This document shows, in pieces, positions 44,476 through 56,460 of a stretch of DNA of 64,000 nt. Each line of letters starts with the position of its first letter. Positions within the stretch are counted from its first letter, which is position 1. Origin of the DNA: Mactra quadrangularis (lineage: Eukaryota > Mollusca > Bivalvia > Venerida > Mactridae); NCBI GenBank assembly GCA_025267735.1, contig CM046299.1, positions 28,559,327-28,623,326 of the forward strand, read 5' to 3'. The translations under genes were made by a program, and so were the position numbers. The notes below the pieces were generated by a model that saw nothing but the letters and a program-made list of their open reading frames with translations, had not been told where the DNA came from and made no database searches.

Positions 44476-47060
44476 AGAAGCTTGTTTAAACAATAAGCTG
44501 AGAGATTTCATGGGAAAAAAGAAATAAAAGATTATTATACAGTGTGAACTGTATGAATCTAGTATTCTGTCCGTGGTTATAGGTTATATGTGCACCTATT
44601 ACTTTCCCCCCTATATTTTCTTCAGGAATTTTAAAATAAAAGGTAATATGTGCATGTTATAACCTTATGCATGTGTGATTTTTGTTAAAAAGAAGTTAAT
44701 ACATAATACTTCTTCGATTATGCCCATGTAAGGACTGAAATTTTCTTCACAAATTTTGCCAGAAATAAAGGACATTTAATACGACAAAAATGGAAGTTAT
44801 TACCTATTACCTTTTACCTTTGGACCCTCGATATGCTGTACTCTTTATGTTAATATCAGAAAACTTGTTTGTACTTGCATGAAAAAACGTATGAAGTAAG
44901 TTTTAGGTATGACCATTTGAGAAGCTGTACAATGTTTACAAGACAATTGGGTCATTGCTGGACTATACAATGTATATTTTTAATATCAATAACGCTTTTT
45001 TATATTTTGTAAAAATTCAATCATGGCTTGTAAGCTATTCATGGTTATATTGTTAACTTGTTTTATAGTGAGGGTTTTTATATTCAAATTAGAGAGTTAC
45101 TGACATCGTATACATCATACATTTATATACAATACCCACCAAAAGTGTGGAGACATTTTTCCTCTGTCTAAGCCTACTACATAGGTTTTATCAATAATTT
45201 GATTACCACCTATTTTCTAATGATTATTAGTTTAGCTTATTTCTTTTGTTATGGTACTATTTGAAGTTGAGACTACCAAATTAGCTTAAAAGGTATGTTA
45301 TAGAAAAGAATAACATGTACGTTGAATTTGATTTCGGAGGCTTTAGGATATCAGATACTGAATCTTATAAATGTGATGCATTCTCAAAACTTGTTTTCAT
45401 TTTATCACCAACCGTACTTAATGTATTAAAAATTATGGTTCTACCAAAACCTATCAATGAAATTTAAGAATTTAACTTAATTTTCTTTGTCTCAAACTTT
45501 TGGTGGGTACTGTATTTAGTTAAAGACGTATACCCTTTAAATGATTATTTGTATATTTGTGTGTAAGATAATCAGTTGTTTAAAACTGTGATATAATTGT
45601 TGATGTTTAAATTTATTGATGAATATTTTGTTCTAAATTAAAAGTAGAATAAATCTTATTGTTGTTACATAGTCATTAGTTATTTCTCTAGGATTGGAGC
45701 AATGGTTTGTCTCTGTTTTAAGTCCTTTCCCAGCAGACACAGTCATATTAGATAGAAATGTTCACATTATCATTATTCTTAGGATGGTCAGTACTAGACA
45801 CTGTGTATAAATAAAATAATGCAGGCCTCCTAGTGAAACCTTTAAAACCTTTAAAAACCTTTAATTTCAGAGCAAACCTTTAAAACCTTTACATTTCCCC
45901 AGAAAACTTTTAAAACGCCAAAATAGCCTGTAATTCTCACTCAAAACCTTTATATTTGCTCTGACTGGTTGCCGTGCTAGCTTAAAGCAAGTAATGGATT
46001 TTGTTCTGCATTTTCCCTACACTGTAAAACAGGAGCTATGTATGATATAGATATGCAGAGAAAATAGGTATACACATTAAATAAGGTATGTATTATATTG
46101 CATAATTCAAACAGTATATAACATCCAAAAATGACTTTGGTATGACTGTGGGTTTAATAAAGAAATGAGAACTATAACAAAAAATAGCCTTTATTTACTC
46201 TTTATTTTTTCATATTTTACTCTAAAAGGCCTTTATTTTCATACATTGGAGCCTTTATAAAAACCTTCATTTCTGTTTTGGCCTGCTAGGAGGCCTGAAT
46301 AATGGCATTTGTTGTTAAATTACTGCTGTACTGATAGTCTAAGCTTACATGTTAAGCAAGTCACACAGGAGACAAACAGACAATTGTCTAAATGTTAACC
46401 AGTTCTTAGAGCTGTTGAGTATCATGTACAGTAAAAGTTTGAAAGCTCAAATTTGAAGGTTTGTGGCAAAAAAAGAGAAAATCAGGTGTTCAAATCCTTT
46501 CTTGCTAGATATGAATGGTCTTTTACATCAATTGTTGCTTATATCTTCTAGATTGTAAGCTCTCCCAGTTCAGATAGTTAAGCATATCTGTGACACTACT
46601 AGTATTTCTGTCACTGTCTATCACTAAGCTATACACTTCTCTGAACCATCGTTATATTGTTGATATGGCTCCTCTGGTGAGGGTTCCATATTGTGGCACA
46701 TTAATCTAAGTTTGCATGAAAAAGTGACTTGCAGGTGTTAGACTTGGTTTCTTGCTAGTATCAGATAAAATGATTCAAACCTAGGAGAACAGGCTTGATT
46801 GAAATGATTTTATAGAATAACTATGGCAACAGAAGACAAATCTCGCACTAGTTTATTACTGTTACATGTACATCGTTTGTATAAAATATATAGGAACACT
46901 TTACACAAAAGACAATATAGAAAAAATATTACAAGTGGCTGTAACAAGAATATTACTGGTATTATGGTTCAAATTGCTTTTTTTGATAGACAATCCCCAA
47001 AGATATCATATAGCCAAATTTAATCTCTGTCAGTCCATTAGATTTGAAATAAAAGCCATT
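44476..47060. repeat. Duplicated block A, copy 1 (matches 53475-57790)
   Basis: From 'aagcttgtttaaacaataag' onward, long stretches match 53475-54417, then 46298-46965 matches 56764-57420, and 46966-47050 matches 57714-57795. Copy 1 alone contains the hAT-like MITE at 45822; copy 2 alone contains the 2.3-kb insertion at 54420. Both copies are non-coding. Copy 1 also carries an extra stretch (45135-45510) not obvious in copy 2. Confidence 0.93.
45822..46297. mobile_element. 476-bp hAT-like MITE ('caggcctcctag' ends)
   Basis: The inverted ends 'caggcctcctag' and 'ctaggaggcctg' are perfect over 12 bp. Direct repeats 'aataatg' flank it at 45815-45821 and 46298-46304. The paralogous block at 56764 has the single uninterrupted 'aaaatgatggcatt', i.e. 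an empty site. The interior is rich in 'aaaacctttaaaacc' motifs. No transposase is present. Confidence 0.93.
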
Positions 47061-47065
47061 GTCCA

Positions 47066-47700
47066 TTCTTAGTATGAAAACTTTCAAATGTTCTATAGTT
47101 CATGATATCTTTCAGAGTGGTATCAGGTTTTGTTGACGACTTCATCTTACATATTTTTCCAAAATATGATGCTGTCAATCTTCCCAGCTAATATCCACTA
47201 ATCAGACATACACTGGTTTAGTTTCTTGTCATGCACTCAATTGTTAAACACTCTATTTCGGTGGTCTTTAGTGATTTAAAGTGATTCATGAAATATTCTT
47301 GATGATGTTGTAAGTTCACTTTCCTACAGAAATTCAATTTTATGTCATGCAATTTCGGAACAGGTCATAAGTTTGTACTCAACTGAAAGTTTCTCAACCA
47401 TTCAACATTGAAATCCATTTTTAATAGTTTTTGTTTGAAGTTCTCGACATCGACTGTCTTATTGTTGTCATAAACATCAATCGGAAGTTTTCTTTTAACA
47501 TTCTTTTTACCGTGGATTATTTTACTGAAATTAGTATCTTATGATTTTCTTGAAGTAAGTTTTCTTTTTCTAGGGTTATTCCATTTACACTTCATGGAGG
47601 ATGATGCTAATGTACCATCCTTTTTCTTATCAGTGATGTCTGCTATTGCATAAAGGAGGGCAGCAATATGGTTAAAGCCTTCACCATTCCTACATAAAAG
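47066..47700 (-). pseudogene. SWIM-like/YqaJ-like gene remnant, copy 2
   Basis: The minus strand reads 'RNGEGFNHIAALLYAIADIT' and 'MKCKWNNPRKRK' (47693-47570), then, in other frames, 'DVENFKQKLLKMDFNVEWLR' and 'LTASYFGKICKMKSSTKPDT' ending at the block edge. It keeps the Cys-Lys-Trp phrase lost in copy 1 but is still interrupted by stops and truncated. Confidence 0.6.
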
Positions 47701-49135
47701 AAAAACAAAATTAATTATAATGTTTTGAAACACTGAATATAAATTTCTAAGTAATTGGTTCCATTTTTCTACTGAATATATCCATATTCTCTGTAGACAG
47801 AAAAGTTGTCAGTTCCTTGTTAACAGGTAAGTGAGTACTGGTAAAAAGTGTGTCCAGCAAAGCTGGTTAGGAAAGTGAGCCACCATACATGACGTAAGTA
47901 CCAGAAGAAAAGATCAAAGAAAAGTTCTTTTTGTGTACGGCATTCATTTGGTAACAGATATATGAAATTTTCGTCGTTTGAAATGTTGAATTATATATCC
48001 CTAGTGGTTTCACAAACAGGGTCATTTGAAGTCAAAATTTTGAACTGTATTTCTGCTGCTATTCTGCAAAAATAAAATGCAAAACAAAAACCAAAAGCAG
48101 GATGACCACCTATTTCTTTTACGTTCCTTCTTTCCCTGTCAGCCACTGAAATATATTACTTCTCTTGATTTTAGTCTGCTGGAAAAGGTTTTGATTTTAA
48201 TAAGGTGGTAAAGTCTCTGAATACAACAAATTGATCTAATCCTTCCTGGTGCACTGTTAATTCTTTCAGTAACGGTATATTAAATGTCATGTTACTGCAT
48301 CTCATTCAACAAGCTGCAAAACATTAGTTACTCATTATTACAATAGAAAATAATTAAAATGTAAAAATCAACTAATTCTCGTAGAAAATATAACAAAATA
48401 ATATTGATATGCACAACTAATACATATTATAGTATGTGTATACTCTAATTCATAAAAGCTGAAATCACTGGCTGTAAAATGTTGAAAAAAAAATTAAAAT
48501 CATGATTGTAAATTAAAATTTTAAATGAATATAATATAAAATATGATAATTAACTTATCACGTTTGCTTGCAATATAAAATATGCAATAATACATGTTAT
48601 ATGCTTTGGTCACTTTATAAATGGCGCGTCGAAATTCAACTTTGCAGATGTCTACTACTTGATAAAAGAAACAGTGTTGTCAGATAATTGTTTTCTCTAC
48701 TCTTGTTCTCTGCAGGCTTAGAAGATTTATGACTTTTTAACAGTTATACTGATTAATGCTGCTAATAAGCTTGAGCTGAAATGCATGCTTCTATTCAGGG
48801 ATAAGTGTAGGATTGTAATCTAAAATGTTTTGAGATGAGCTTGTTTTTTCTAGAGTAGATATGCATGTTTTTATCAACATTATTTCTAAGTCCAATTCAT
48901 ATAGAATCACTGCTTCTGTGCTATCATAATCATATACGATTTGCACATTGCTGTTACTTGCTGTTGATGCATTGAACTTCTTCTTTTATCTTTATCTGAC
49001 CTGTCTGACCATTTTGTGTCATCTGCACAATACAAATAATGCAGATACAGGTTTTATTATCGGGCAATCTATCACGAACAATGCGTGCATCAAGACTATG
49101 TTATTCAAAACTAATAATTATAAATTAGTTAAGTT
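47066..49135. repeat. Duplicated block Y, copy 2 (matches 35105-36950)
   Basis: Nearly identical to copy 1 but retains the stretch 47310-47465 that copy 1 lost. It starts within the YqaJ-like N-terminal segment, so the nuclease motifs downstream are missing here. Confidence 0.95.
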
Positions 49136-49251
49136 TGCAATGCATGAACTGATTTGGAAGTAAAAAATTAAGCCATTTTCAGATAAATTCAAAAATGAAA
49201 CGCCCACCCCACCCCTCCCAGTTTTTTTCAGAGAGTTATTAAATAGAGTTG

Positions 49252-51190
49252 TTATAGCCCTCCATCTGGGGTCTTTACAGTGTATGATCTTTCTCTGTTT
49301 TGCTTTGTTATTTCTGCGGGTTTCCGCGTTCCTTGTTGTATTGTAACCTTTTCCCCTATATTAAGTGGCTTTAAGGATTTTGACCTTTTATCATAATACT
49401 TCCTTTGCTTTTGCTTTTGCTTAAGAAGAAGGGATCTTATATGTTTCATATCTAGGGGTTGAGAAGTAAATTTATTGGATTTCATAGGTAGAAATGTTCT
49501 GATTTTTCTACCCATCAATATTTCACAAGGTGATATACCAATGCTTAATGGTGTAGCACAAAGCTCTAGTAATGCAATTGATAAATCAGTATTATCTTGT
49601 TTACATTTCTTCAATAGTGTCTTTGCAGTCTTAACACAAGACTCACTCAGACCATTTTACTGAGGATAATGGGCTGATGATGTTACATGTTGTATGCCCC
49701 AATTTAGTAAAAAATCTTGAAATTATTGTGAAGTATAGTAACTAGCACCATCTGTGATAAGTTTCTCAGGAATACCATGTCTTGAAAAGCATGTTTTCAT
49801 AACCTTTATTATAGTTTGACTGTTCATATTACTGAGTTTTTCCAACTCAAAGTAGTTACTCAAATAATCACATACTATCAAGTAATCTTGATTGTCTAAT
49901 GTGAATACATCAGATTCAATGACCTGCAATGGGTACATAGGTATCTCGTGAGAAATCAATGGTTCTTTAGTGTTTGACCTTTGGTGTTCAATACATGTTG
50001 AACATTGTGTGACTGTACTTATTACATCTTTTGTAATATTTGGCCAAAACATGGTATCTCTTGCGCGACGGAGGCTACGCTCCTGCCCTGGATGACCAGT
50101 ATGGATAATTTTCAGCATTGAAGATCTTAGAGGTTTAGGGATAATGATCCGGTGACCTTTGAATATGAGATTATCTACAACACTTAATTCTTCTCGATAA
50201 TTCCAATAATCGAGAATGATTGATTCGCAATCTTTACGTTTATTAGGCCAACCCTGTATAATAACCTGTTTCAGTTTCATTAATTTAGGGTCTTGTAAGG
50301 TTTGTTACCTTATTTCATTCAATTTATGATCAGTATAAGGTAAGATTCTGGCTGCAAAATGTACATGTAAGTTAGTTGTCTCTGATAGTTCGTGGTACGT
50401 ATCAGGAAGATAGTTCCTTGACATTGTATCTGTCAATGGTATCTTAGAACCAGACTTATGCTAATAACAGTCTCTGAAGTCTAGCCGGGCACTTTAAAGT
50501 GACTTTTTAAGTACACTTATAAGTGGTAAATGATCAGTCTCAACTAATACATGTCTACCATATATATACTGTCTAAACTTAGTCATACCAAAAACTATTG
50601 CTTATAGTTCTTTTTCAATCATGGCCCAGTTTCTTTCAGAACTCGTTAACGACTTGCTAGCATATGCAATTGGTTTACCTTCTTGCATTAATGTAGCAGC
50701 ACAGCCATGTTGAGAACTGTCACATTGTAAAACTATTGCTTTGTTTGGGTCAAAGTATTACAATATAGGTCCTGGGCATTCAGTCAAAATGTCTTTAACC
50801 TTTTGAAAGGCTCGATCCAGTTGATCGTCCCAATGAAAAATAACATCTTTTTTTTCAAGATTTCATAGAGGGGCTGAACAATCTCTGATAATTTGGGTGC
50901 ATATCGGGATAAGTATGTTATCATTCCTAAAACAGTCTCTGTTTTGTCTGTGGGAATTTTCATTTCCTGAATGGCCCGTATTTTATCTGGGTCGGGTTTT
51001 AAACATTCTGATGACAGAATATGACCAAAGTATTTAACCTCTTGGACACCTGCCATTAATTTGTCTTCATTTAAAGTGATGCCCTTTTCTTGACACCTTT
51101 GAAGTACATTTCTAAGATTTCTGTCATGTTCCTCTACAGTGGAGGCAAATATTAACAGATCATCTACTATGACAGTATAACCAGTTAGAC
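49252..51190 (-). pseudogene. pol remnant: RT end, RNase H, integrase of gypsy element 2
   Basis: Open segments are 51056-50784 (RT thumb and connection, 'EVKYFGHILSSECLKPDPDK'), 50280-49723 (integrase zinc finger and core, 'CSTCIEHQRSNTKEPLISHE') and 49614-49252 (integrase C-terminal part, ending 'YTVKTPDGG'). They are linked by stretches with in-frame stops, for example after 'SYYTSQ' near 49723 and before 'NGLSES' near 49660. Confidence 0.88.
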
Positions 51191-51193
51191 CTT

Positions 51194-52915
51194 CTAAACA
51201 TTCATCCTTTTTCTTTGAAACAGATCTTGACTACATTTAAAACCTATAGGACATCTTAAGTACCTATATTTACCTTGAGGTGTATTAAATGTAGTTAAGT
51301 GTGATGACTTTTCATCTACCACTAGCGACCAGTAACCTGACCTACAGTCCAGTTTTGTAAATATCTTAGTTGACCGAAACTGTGGCAAAATATCGTCTAA
51401 AGTCTTGGTCGGATAATGAGGTCTAAGTATTGCCTTATTAAGGTCTTTGGGATCTATAACAATCCTGACTTTGTCTGAATGGGGCTTGTTTACAACTACC
51501 ATACTGTTAACCCATTCGGAAGGCTTGTTTACCTTTGCAATGATGCCAGCCATCTCCATATTTTGGAGCTCTGTTTTGACTTTCTCTTGAAGTGCTACAG
51601 GGACTCGTCTCGGGGGATGCACAACGGGAGTAACCTTGTGATCTAATGTTATTGAACAAGTACCTGGTAATTTTCCTATACCCTGAAATACTTGTTTGAA
51701 TTCAGTCAACACAGTTTCTTTTGTCATGCCAGTTTTACCCTCAATTGTCATAGCAATTTTAATTAGATTGAACTCTATACAAGTTTGCAATCCTAATAGG
51801 GATATTCTACTGGTCTTGGCTTCATAAAATTCGACATCTTGGACATGATTTTTAAATCTACAAGTTAATGTTATCATTCCAAGAACAAGGATTTCTGAAC
51901 CTGTGTATGACGTGAGCTTAGCTTTTGGCTTCTGTAGAGGGATTTTGACCTTAAGACTATTATATTCATTCTCTGAAATGATATTACAGCATGCGCCAGT
52001 ATAGAGCCTAAACTTCATGGGTTTACGATTGGGGCCCACCTGTAAATCAACAAATACCTGATTGTTTGCACTTGATTCAACAGAACCAGCACAAAAATCC
52101 TCCAAGTCAGAATCTGAATCTTCCTCAACTTCATACACACTTTTGTCCTTATAGTTCACGCGTTTGTCATTGTTTTTACAAACTATTGCAAAATGGTTCC
52201 ATTTATTGCCATATTTGCACTGTTTTCCATTTGCCGGACACGGATCTTCATTCTGATGAGATCTTCCACAACGTCCGCATTCAGGACAGTTTTTTCTTGC
52301 CTTCGTGGGTCTTCTATTAGAGGGATTATTACTTCCGTTTTCTTTAACTGTTGATTTTGGACTGACCACGTCTACTGACCGTCCATTATTCATGGATTTT
52401 AATGTCTGCGAATATTGATAGTTCTGTGCTATCTCTATAGCCTTGGACAACGTCAATTTGTCTCCTTCATTTAAGAGTTTTTCCTTTATGATACTTGAAT
52501 TAATGCCAAACACTATTCTGTCTCTAATCATGTCTTCGTTATCGTACTTGCAATCTTTTGCAGCATTTCTTTGGATTGTAACAAATTCTTCACTAGAATA
52601 GCTTTCTTGAACAATATTATGACATTGATATCTTTTGAATACACTATTACATTTTGGTTTCACACACTTATCAAATTTGTCATATAGTGTATCTAAAACT
52701 TTTGAATCTCTGTCTGATAGATTCCATGATTTGTTAATATCTCTTCCCTTTTGTCCAATCCAAATTAGTAAGTACGTGCATTTAACACTTTCCTCCTTAC
52801 TTGACAAGGGTCCATTAAAAATTAGAGCAACATGTTCTTTGAAATTTGTCCACTCTAACGGTAAATTATCACTTGACCAGTCTATGGTAGGAGTAGGAAT
52901 TCCTGTTAAATCCAT
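51194..52915 (-). CDS. gag-protease-RT(N) open frame of gypsy element 2
   Basis: This is 573 codons: Gag-like residues 1 to about 210; two Cys/His knuckles at about 212-250; acidic linker 'EVEEDSDSDLEDF'; protease at about 290-390; RT fingers and palm from 'VHPPRRVPVALQEKVKTELQ' through 'TKLDCRSGYWSLVVDE'. A frameshift at about 51200 cuts it before the catalytic VDD box. The protease has Tyr in place of the catalytic Asp, so polyprotein processing should be dead. The frame is unusually long for such a decayed element, which suggests that the insertion is not very old. Confidence 0.85.
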   Translation of the reverse strand: MDLTGIPTPTIDWSSDNLPLEWTNFKEHVALIFNGPLSSKEESVKCTYLLIWIGQKGRDINKSWNLSDRDSKVLDTLYDKFDKCVKPKCNSVFKRYQCHNIVQESYSSEEFVTIQRNAAKDCKYDNEDMIRDRIVFGINSSIIKEKLLNEGDKLTLSKAIEIAQNYQYSQTLKSMNNGRSVDVVSPKSTVKENGSNNPSNRRPTKARKNCPECGRCGRSHQNEDPCPANGKQCKYGNKWNHFAIVCKNNDKRVNYKDKSVYEVEEDSDSDLEDFCAGSVESSANNQVFVDLQVGPNRKPMKFRLYTGACCNIISENEYNSLKVKIPLQKPKAKLTSYTGSEILVLGMITLTCRFKNHVQDVEFYEAKTSRISLLGLQTCIEFNLIKIAMTIEGKTGMTKETVLTEFKQVFQGIGKLPGTCSITLDHKVTPVVHPPRRVPVALQEKVKTELQNMEMAGIIAKVNKPSEWVNSMVVVNKPHSDKVRIVIDPKDLNKAILRPHYPTKTLDDILPQFRSTKIFTKLDCRSGYWSLVVDEKSSHLTTFNTPQGKYRYLRCPIGFKCSQDLFQRKRMNV

Positions 52916-53017
52916 CTTATTATTAAACTATTGAATGTTAATTGTACAACCAATTTATTAACAATAATGTTTATTAAATCACGAAATTGGTAAAATTAAA
53001 TTCAAACTACTTTTTAT

Positions 53018-53030
53018 ACTTCTGACACCA
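53018..53030 (-). other. Primer-binding site complementary to tRNA-Leu 3' end
   Basis: On the minus strand the 13 bases 'tggtgtcagaagt' directly follow the LTR. They are complementary to '...acttctgaca' plus CCA, the 3' end of some metazoan tRNA-Leu genes (recalled). Leu priming is typical of several Mag-lineage elements. Confidence 0.7.
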
Positions 53031-53278
53031 TGTTATAATATATCTTTCCAATGATATATATTAATAATGATAGATTAACAAGATTCACACTGTACTATGA
53101 TAAGCTTTATTCTCTACGATAGAAAGGTGGTGTATACAAGCATGCATGCATTATATATAGTATTTATAATCAAGGGAGGTAACCCTTGTAAACTAATATC
53201 TAATAATATAGCAAGGGTGAAATGTGATTTTTTATAGGTTAAATATTCTAGAAAACCAGCTGCATCACAAATATAACA
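53031..53278 (-). repeat. 5' LTR of gypsy element 2 (248 bp)
   Basis: On the plus strand it starts 'tgttata' at 53031 and ends 'tataaca' at 53278, a 7-bp inverted terminal pair with TG...CA ends. It is adjacent to the primer-binding site. No second LTR is present in the window near 49250, so the outer edge rests on the TG/CA symmetry alone. Confidence 0.65.
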
Positions 53279-55094
53279 TTCAAATTGACTGAACATAGTT
53301 GTGAATAACAATATGAAATTATGAAAGTTTACTCACCATCAGAATTAAAATTATAAAAAAATAGCTCTCTCGTGACCAGTGGACAACACACAAGCAACTA
53401 AATAGCTGCAAAACCAAACCAGAATCATCTTATCAGTGCTATTGTTTGTTTATTGTCAGGATTATCAATGATTAAGCTTGTTTAAACAATAAACTGAGAG
53501 ATTTTATGGGAAAAAAGGTAAAAGATTATACAGAATGAACTGTATGAATCTAGTATTCTGTCCGTGGTTAAAGGTTATATATGAGCCTATTACTTTTAAA
53601 CTAAAAGGTAATATGTGCATGTTATAACCTTATACATGTGTATTTTTTGTTGGAAAGTAGTTATTACTAAATACTTCTTCGATTTTTGCCAATATAAGGA
53701 CTGAAATTTCTTCACAAATTTTGCCAGAAATAAAGGACATTTAATACTATAAGAAAAACACAAAATGTCATTTTCGACAGAAATGGAAGTTATTACCTTT
53801 ACCTTTGAACCCTTGATATGCTGTACTCTTTATGTAAATATCAGAACACTTGTTTGTACTTGCATGAAAAACCCTATGAAGTAAGTTTTAGGTATGACCA
53901 TTGGAGAAGCTGTACAATGTTTACAAGACAATGGGGTCATTGCTGGACTATACAATGTATATTTTAATGTCAATAACGCTTTTTTATATTTTGTAAAAAT
54001 TCAATCATAGCTTGTAGCTATTCATGGTTATATTGTTAACTTGTTTTTAGTGAGGGTTTTTTATATTCAAATTAGAGAGTTACTGACATCGTATACATCA
54101 TACATTTATATATTTAGTTAAAGAAGTACATGTATAGCCTTCAAATGAGTATTTGTATATTTGTTTGTATGATAATCAGTTGTTTTAAACTGTGATATAA
54201 TTGTTGATGTTTAAATTTATTGATGAATATTTTGTTCTAAATTGAAAGTAGAATAAATCTTATTGTTGTTACATAGCCATTAGTTATTTCTCTTGGATTG
54301 GAGCAATGGTTTGTCTCTGTTTTAAGTCCTTCCCAGCAGTCACAGTCATATTAGATAGAAATGTTAACATTATTTTTATTCTTAGGATGGTCAGTATTAG
54401 ACAATACAATGTATATAAACAAGAAAAGATTAATGCAAAGCATTAAATACCGCCGGATAGTGGTATATGTACATTAATCAAAAGAGAAAACAAAGATATA
54501 TGCGGCAAAGGAGTACAAAATTCTGTATTCTGAGGTATAATACAGAACATGTAAAGTGTTCCATGATAAATGTCACAGTTTATAAATCTATATATTTACT
54601 ACATTATTTAATTAATACATTATTCCTTTTTACAAACTTAAAAAAGTACGGCTTATTGGCCACTAATTACAGCAATAAATTTATGTTTACTAAATATACT
54701 CGCATGTCTACGTGTTTTAGTCTAAACCAGGGTTTAGAAGAGAAGATAATTACAATGTAGCAACTTCTTAGAGAAACTTCTTTTAAACATGGTATAAATG
54801 TTTTAAATCTATCTATCTATTAGTTTCGTTTAAACGTCTGTCATTGATTTGACCATTATGTTTCGTGTGGTAGTAAGACAAAGGATAAAAGTAAAAGATA
54901 GTGATTAGATTATTGATAGAAAGGTAGAAAAGAGTCAGATCAAAGATAGAAACTGAAGGAGGAGAAAGTATCCAGACTGCTTCAGGAGCTCAGAATTAGA
55001 CCAATCCGGCTAGCGTAGCGCCTAATGGGTATTTACCCAACCGGCATAGCTCCCACCTTCATTACACCCTAGAACAGTCTGGACTGATAGCTGA

Positions 55095-55550
55095 TCAGAA
55101 TTGAAGTTTGGCAAGCCCCTGCTTGAATTGTGCCAAGTCAGGAGCCTCAGCTGTGTCAGCTGGTAGTTGGTTCCAAGTTCTGATAGTTCTGGGAAAGAAA
55201 CTGAATTTGAAGGTGTCGGTTCTTGCTGACACAAGACGGTATTTCAGTGAGTGATTTGATCTGGTTCTGGTTGATGCATTATGTAGGTATGATGGTGTTG
55301 CTACTGCTACTAGACTGTTTAAAATCCTATACATCATTGTCAGCTGTATCTTTGTCCGCCTGGATTCTAGGGTCTCCCATTGTAGGCTACCGAGCATGTC
55401 TGTTACGCTGCTTGTGTTCCTGTAACGGTTGCAGGCGTATCTAGCATCACGGCGCTGGACCATTTCCAGTTTAGAGGTAAGCCCCTTAGTGTGGGGGTTC
55501 CATACAGAAGAGCAATATTCCAGATTGGAGCGAACCAAGGCAAAATTGGC
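55095..55550 (-). mobile_element. Non-LTR retrotransposon fragment (RT C-terminal region), nested
   Basis: The minus strand encodes 147 codons, 'MVRSNLEYCSSVWNPHTKGL', 'LEMVQRRDARYACNRYRN', 'MLGSLQWETLESRR', 'RTIRTWNQLPADT', matching the post-RT C-terminal region common to CR1/jockey-like LINEs. It is a different family from the 1.0-kb fragment. It lies inside the 54.4-56.8-kb insertion. Catalytic motifs are missing. Confidence 0.88.
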
Positions 55551-55759
55551 CTGAGATTAAATAATAAATAAAAGTTATGTATATGAAAACACGCCAGATT
55601 TAACATCATGCATTTAGCGCTTCGTATACGATAAACCCGATCTAAATTTCTCAACTCGCGTACTTTCTTATTTACCACGAGTCTATAGCAAATCTGTTCA
55701 CGGAGACGTGCGTGAAATATGTACGGTACCTGGTTGTTTTTAGCATGCGCAAAAACTTA

Positions 55760-56460
55760 TATGCGGTTATGTGTGTTATTTTGAGAACAATTTAGTGATT
55801 AAACGTCTTTATTTAGAAAAAATATTAGTTAATACTTAAACAATTGTAATGTCGTAATATTAGTATCTAACCTTCTACGTATTAGAATCAAGAAAGTATT
55901 TCAGAGAATTTATTTTTCTTTTCGCAATCGTATGACCGTGTTCGTTATTTTTAGCCAAACGTTATCTATTAAAGTAACCATTGCGAACAAATATTACATA
56001 ATAAGTTAAATAAATATTCATACAATGTTATATAAATATCCTAGGTTCATTGTATATGAATCAAGGGAGTATTTAAGAGAGAAAAGGTTGTCTTCTAAGC
56101 GAAAATATGTCAGTGTACGCTATTTTGAGACAAGGATTATCCATTAAAGTAAACTGCTCGAACAAAAATCACATTCTGAGTATCAATTAATATTATAACA
56201 AGTGTTTAAATTATATCTAAGTGTCATTGTATAAGAATTAAGCGAGTGTTAAGGAAAATTTGCAAGAATATGTTTTTCTTATACGAAAAAATACGACAGT
56301 GTGCGTTATTTTAGGCAAATTTCTTCCATTTTAATCAACTTTTCGAAGAAAATCTCATTCTGATTAGTTATTAATATTCTACCAAGTGTTTTTTAAGTAT
56401 TTAAGTATCATTGTATTAGAATTATAATAGTGTGCGAGAGTATTTTCGATTTTAGCGCGA
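55760..56460. repeat. Diverged tandem array, four units of ~171-186 bp
   Basis: Anchors 'gttatttt(t/g)ag' recur at about 55775, 55944, 56119 and 56305, each followed by '..ttatc(t/c)attaaagtaa', 'cgaacaaa.at.acat', 'taagt.tcattgtat.agaat' and a '..tttttctt.tcg' end. It is not coding. The unit length resembles the core repeats of bivalve pearl elements (recollection). Confidence 0.75.

Larger units (their letters stand above)
49252..53278 (-). mobile_element. Ty3/gypsy LTR retrotransposon 2, 3'-truncated, degenerate
   Basis: Element order from 53278 down: 5' LTR (53278-53031); primer-binding site (53030-53018); gag from ATG 52915; zinc knuckles 'CPECGRCGRS' and 'CKYGNKWNHFAIVC'; protease with 'LYTGACCNII', where the catalytic Asp of DTG is replaced by Tyr; RT up to 'VIVDDLLIFAS' in a shifted frame near 51180; RNase H ('VLQCDSSQHGCAATLMQEGK', 50.75-50.5 kb); integrase with 'HPGQ', HHCC-type cysteines, 'ITDGASYY', and the Glu region 'GLSESCVKTA' (about 49650). 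Several stops and frameshifts are present. The element stops at about 49252 with no 3' LTR. It is Mag/SURL/Steamer-like by domain style (inference) and not capable of movement. Confidence 0.93.

Noticed and set aside
52066..52934. Plus-strand frames opposite the gypsy gag
   Set aside because: They are antisense shadows of the 573-codon gag-pol frame.
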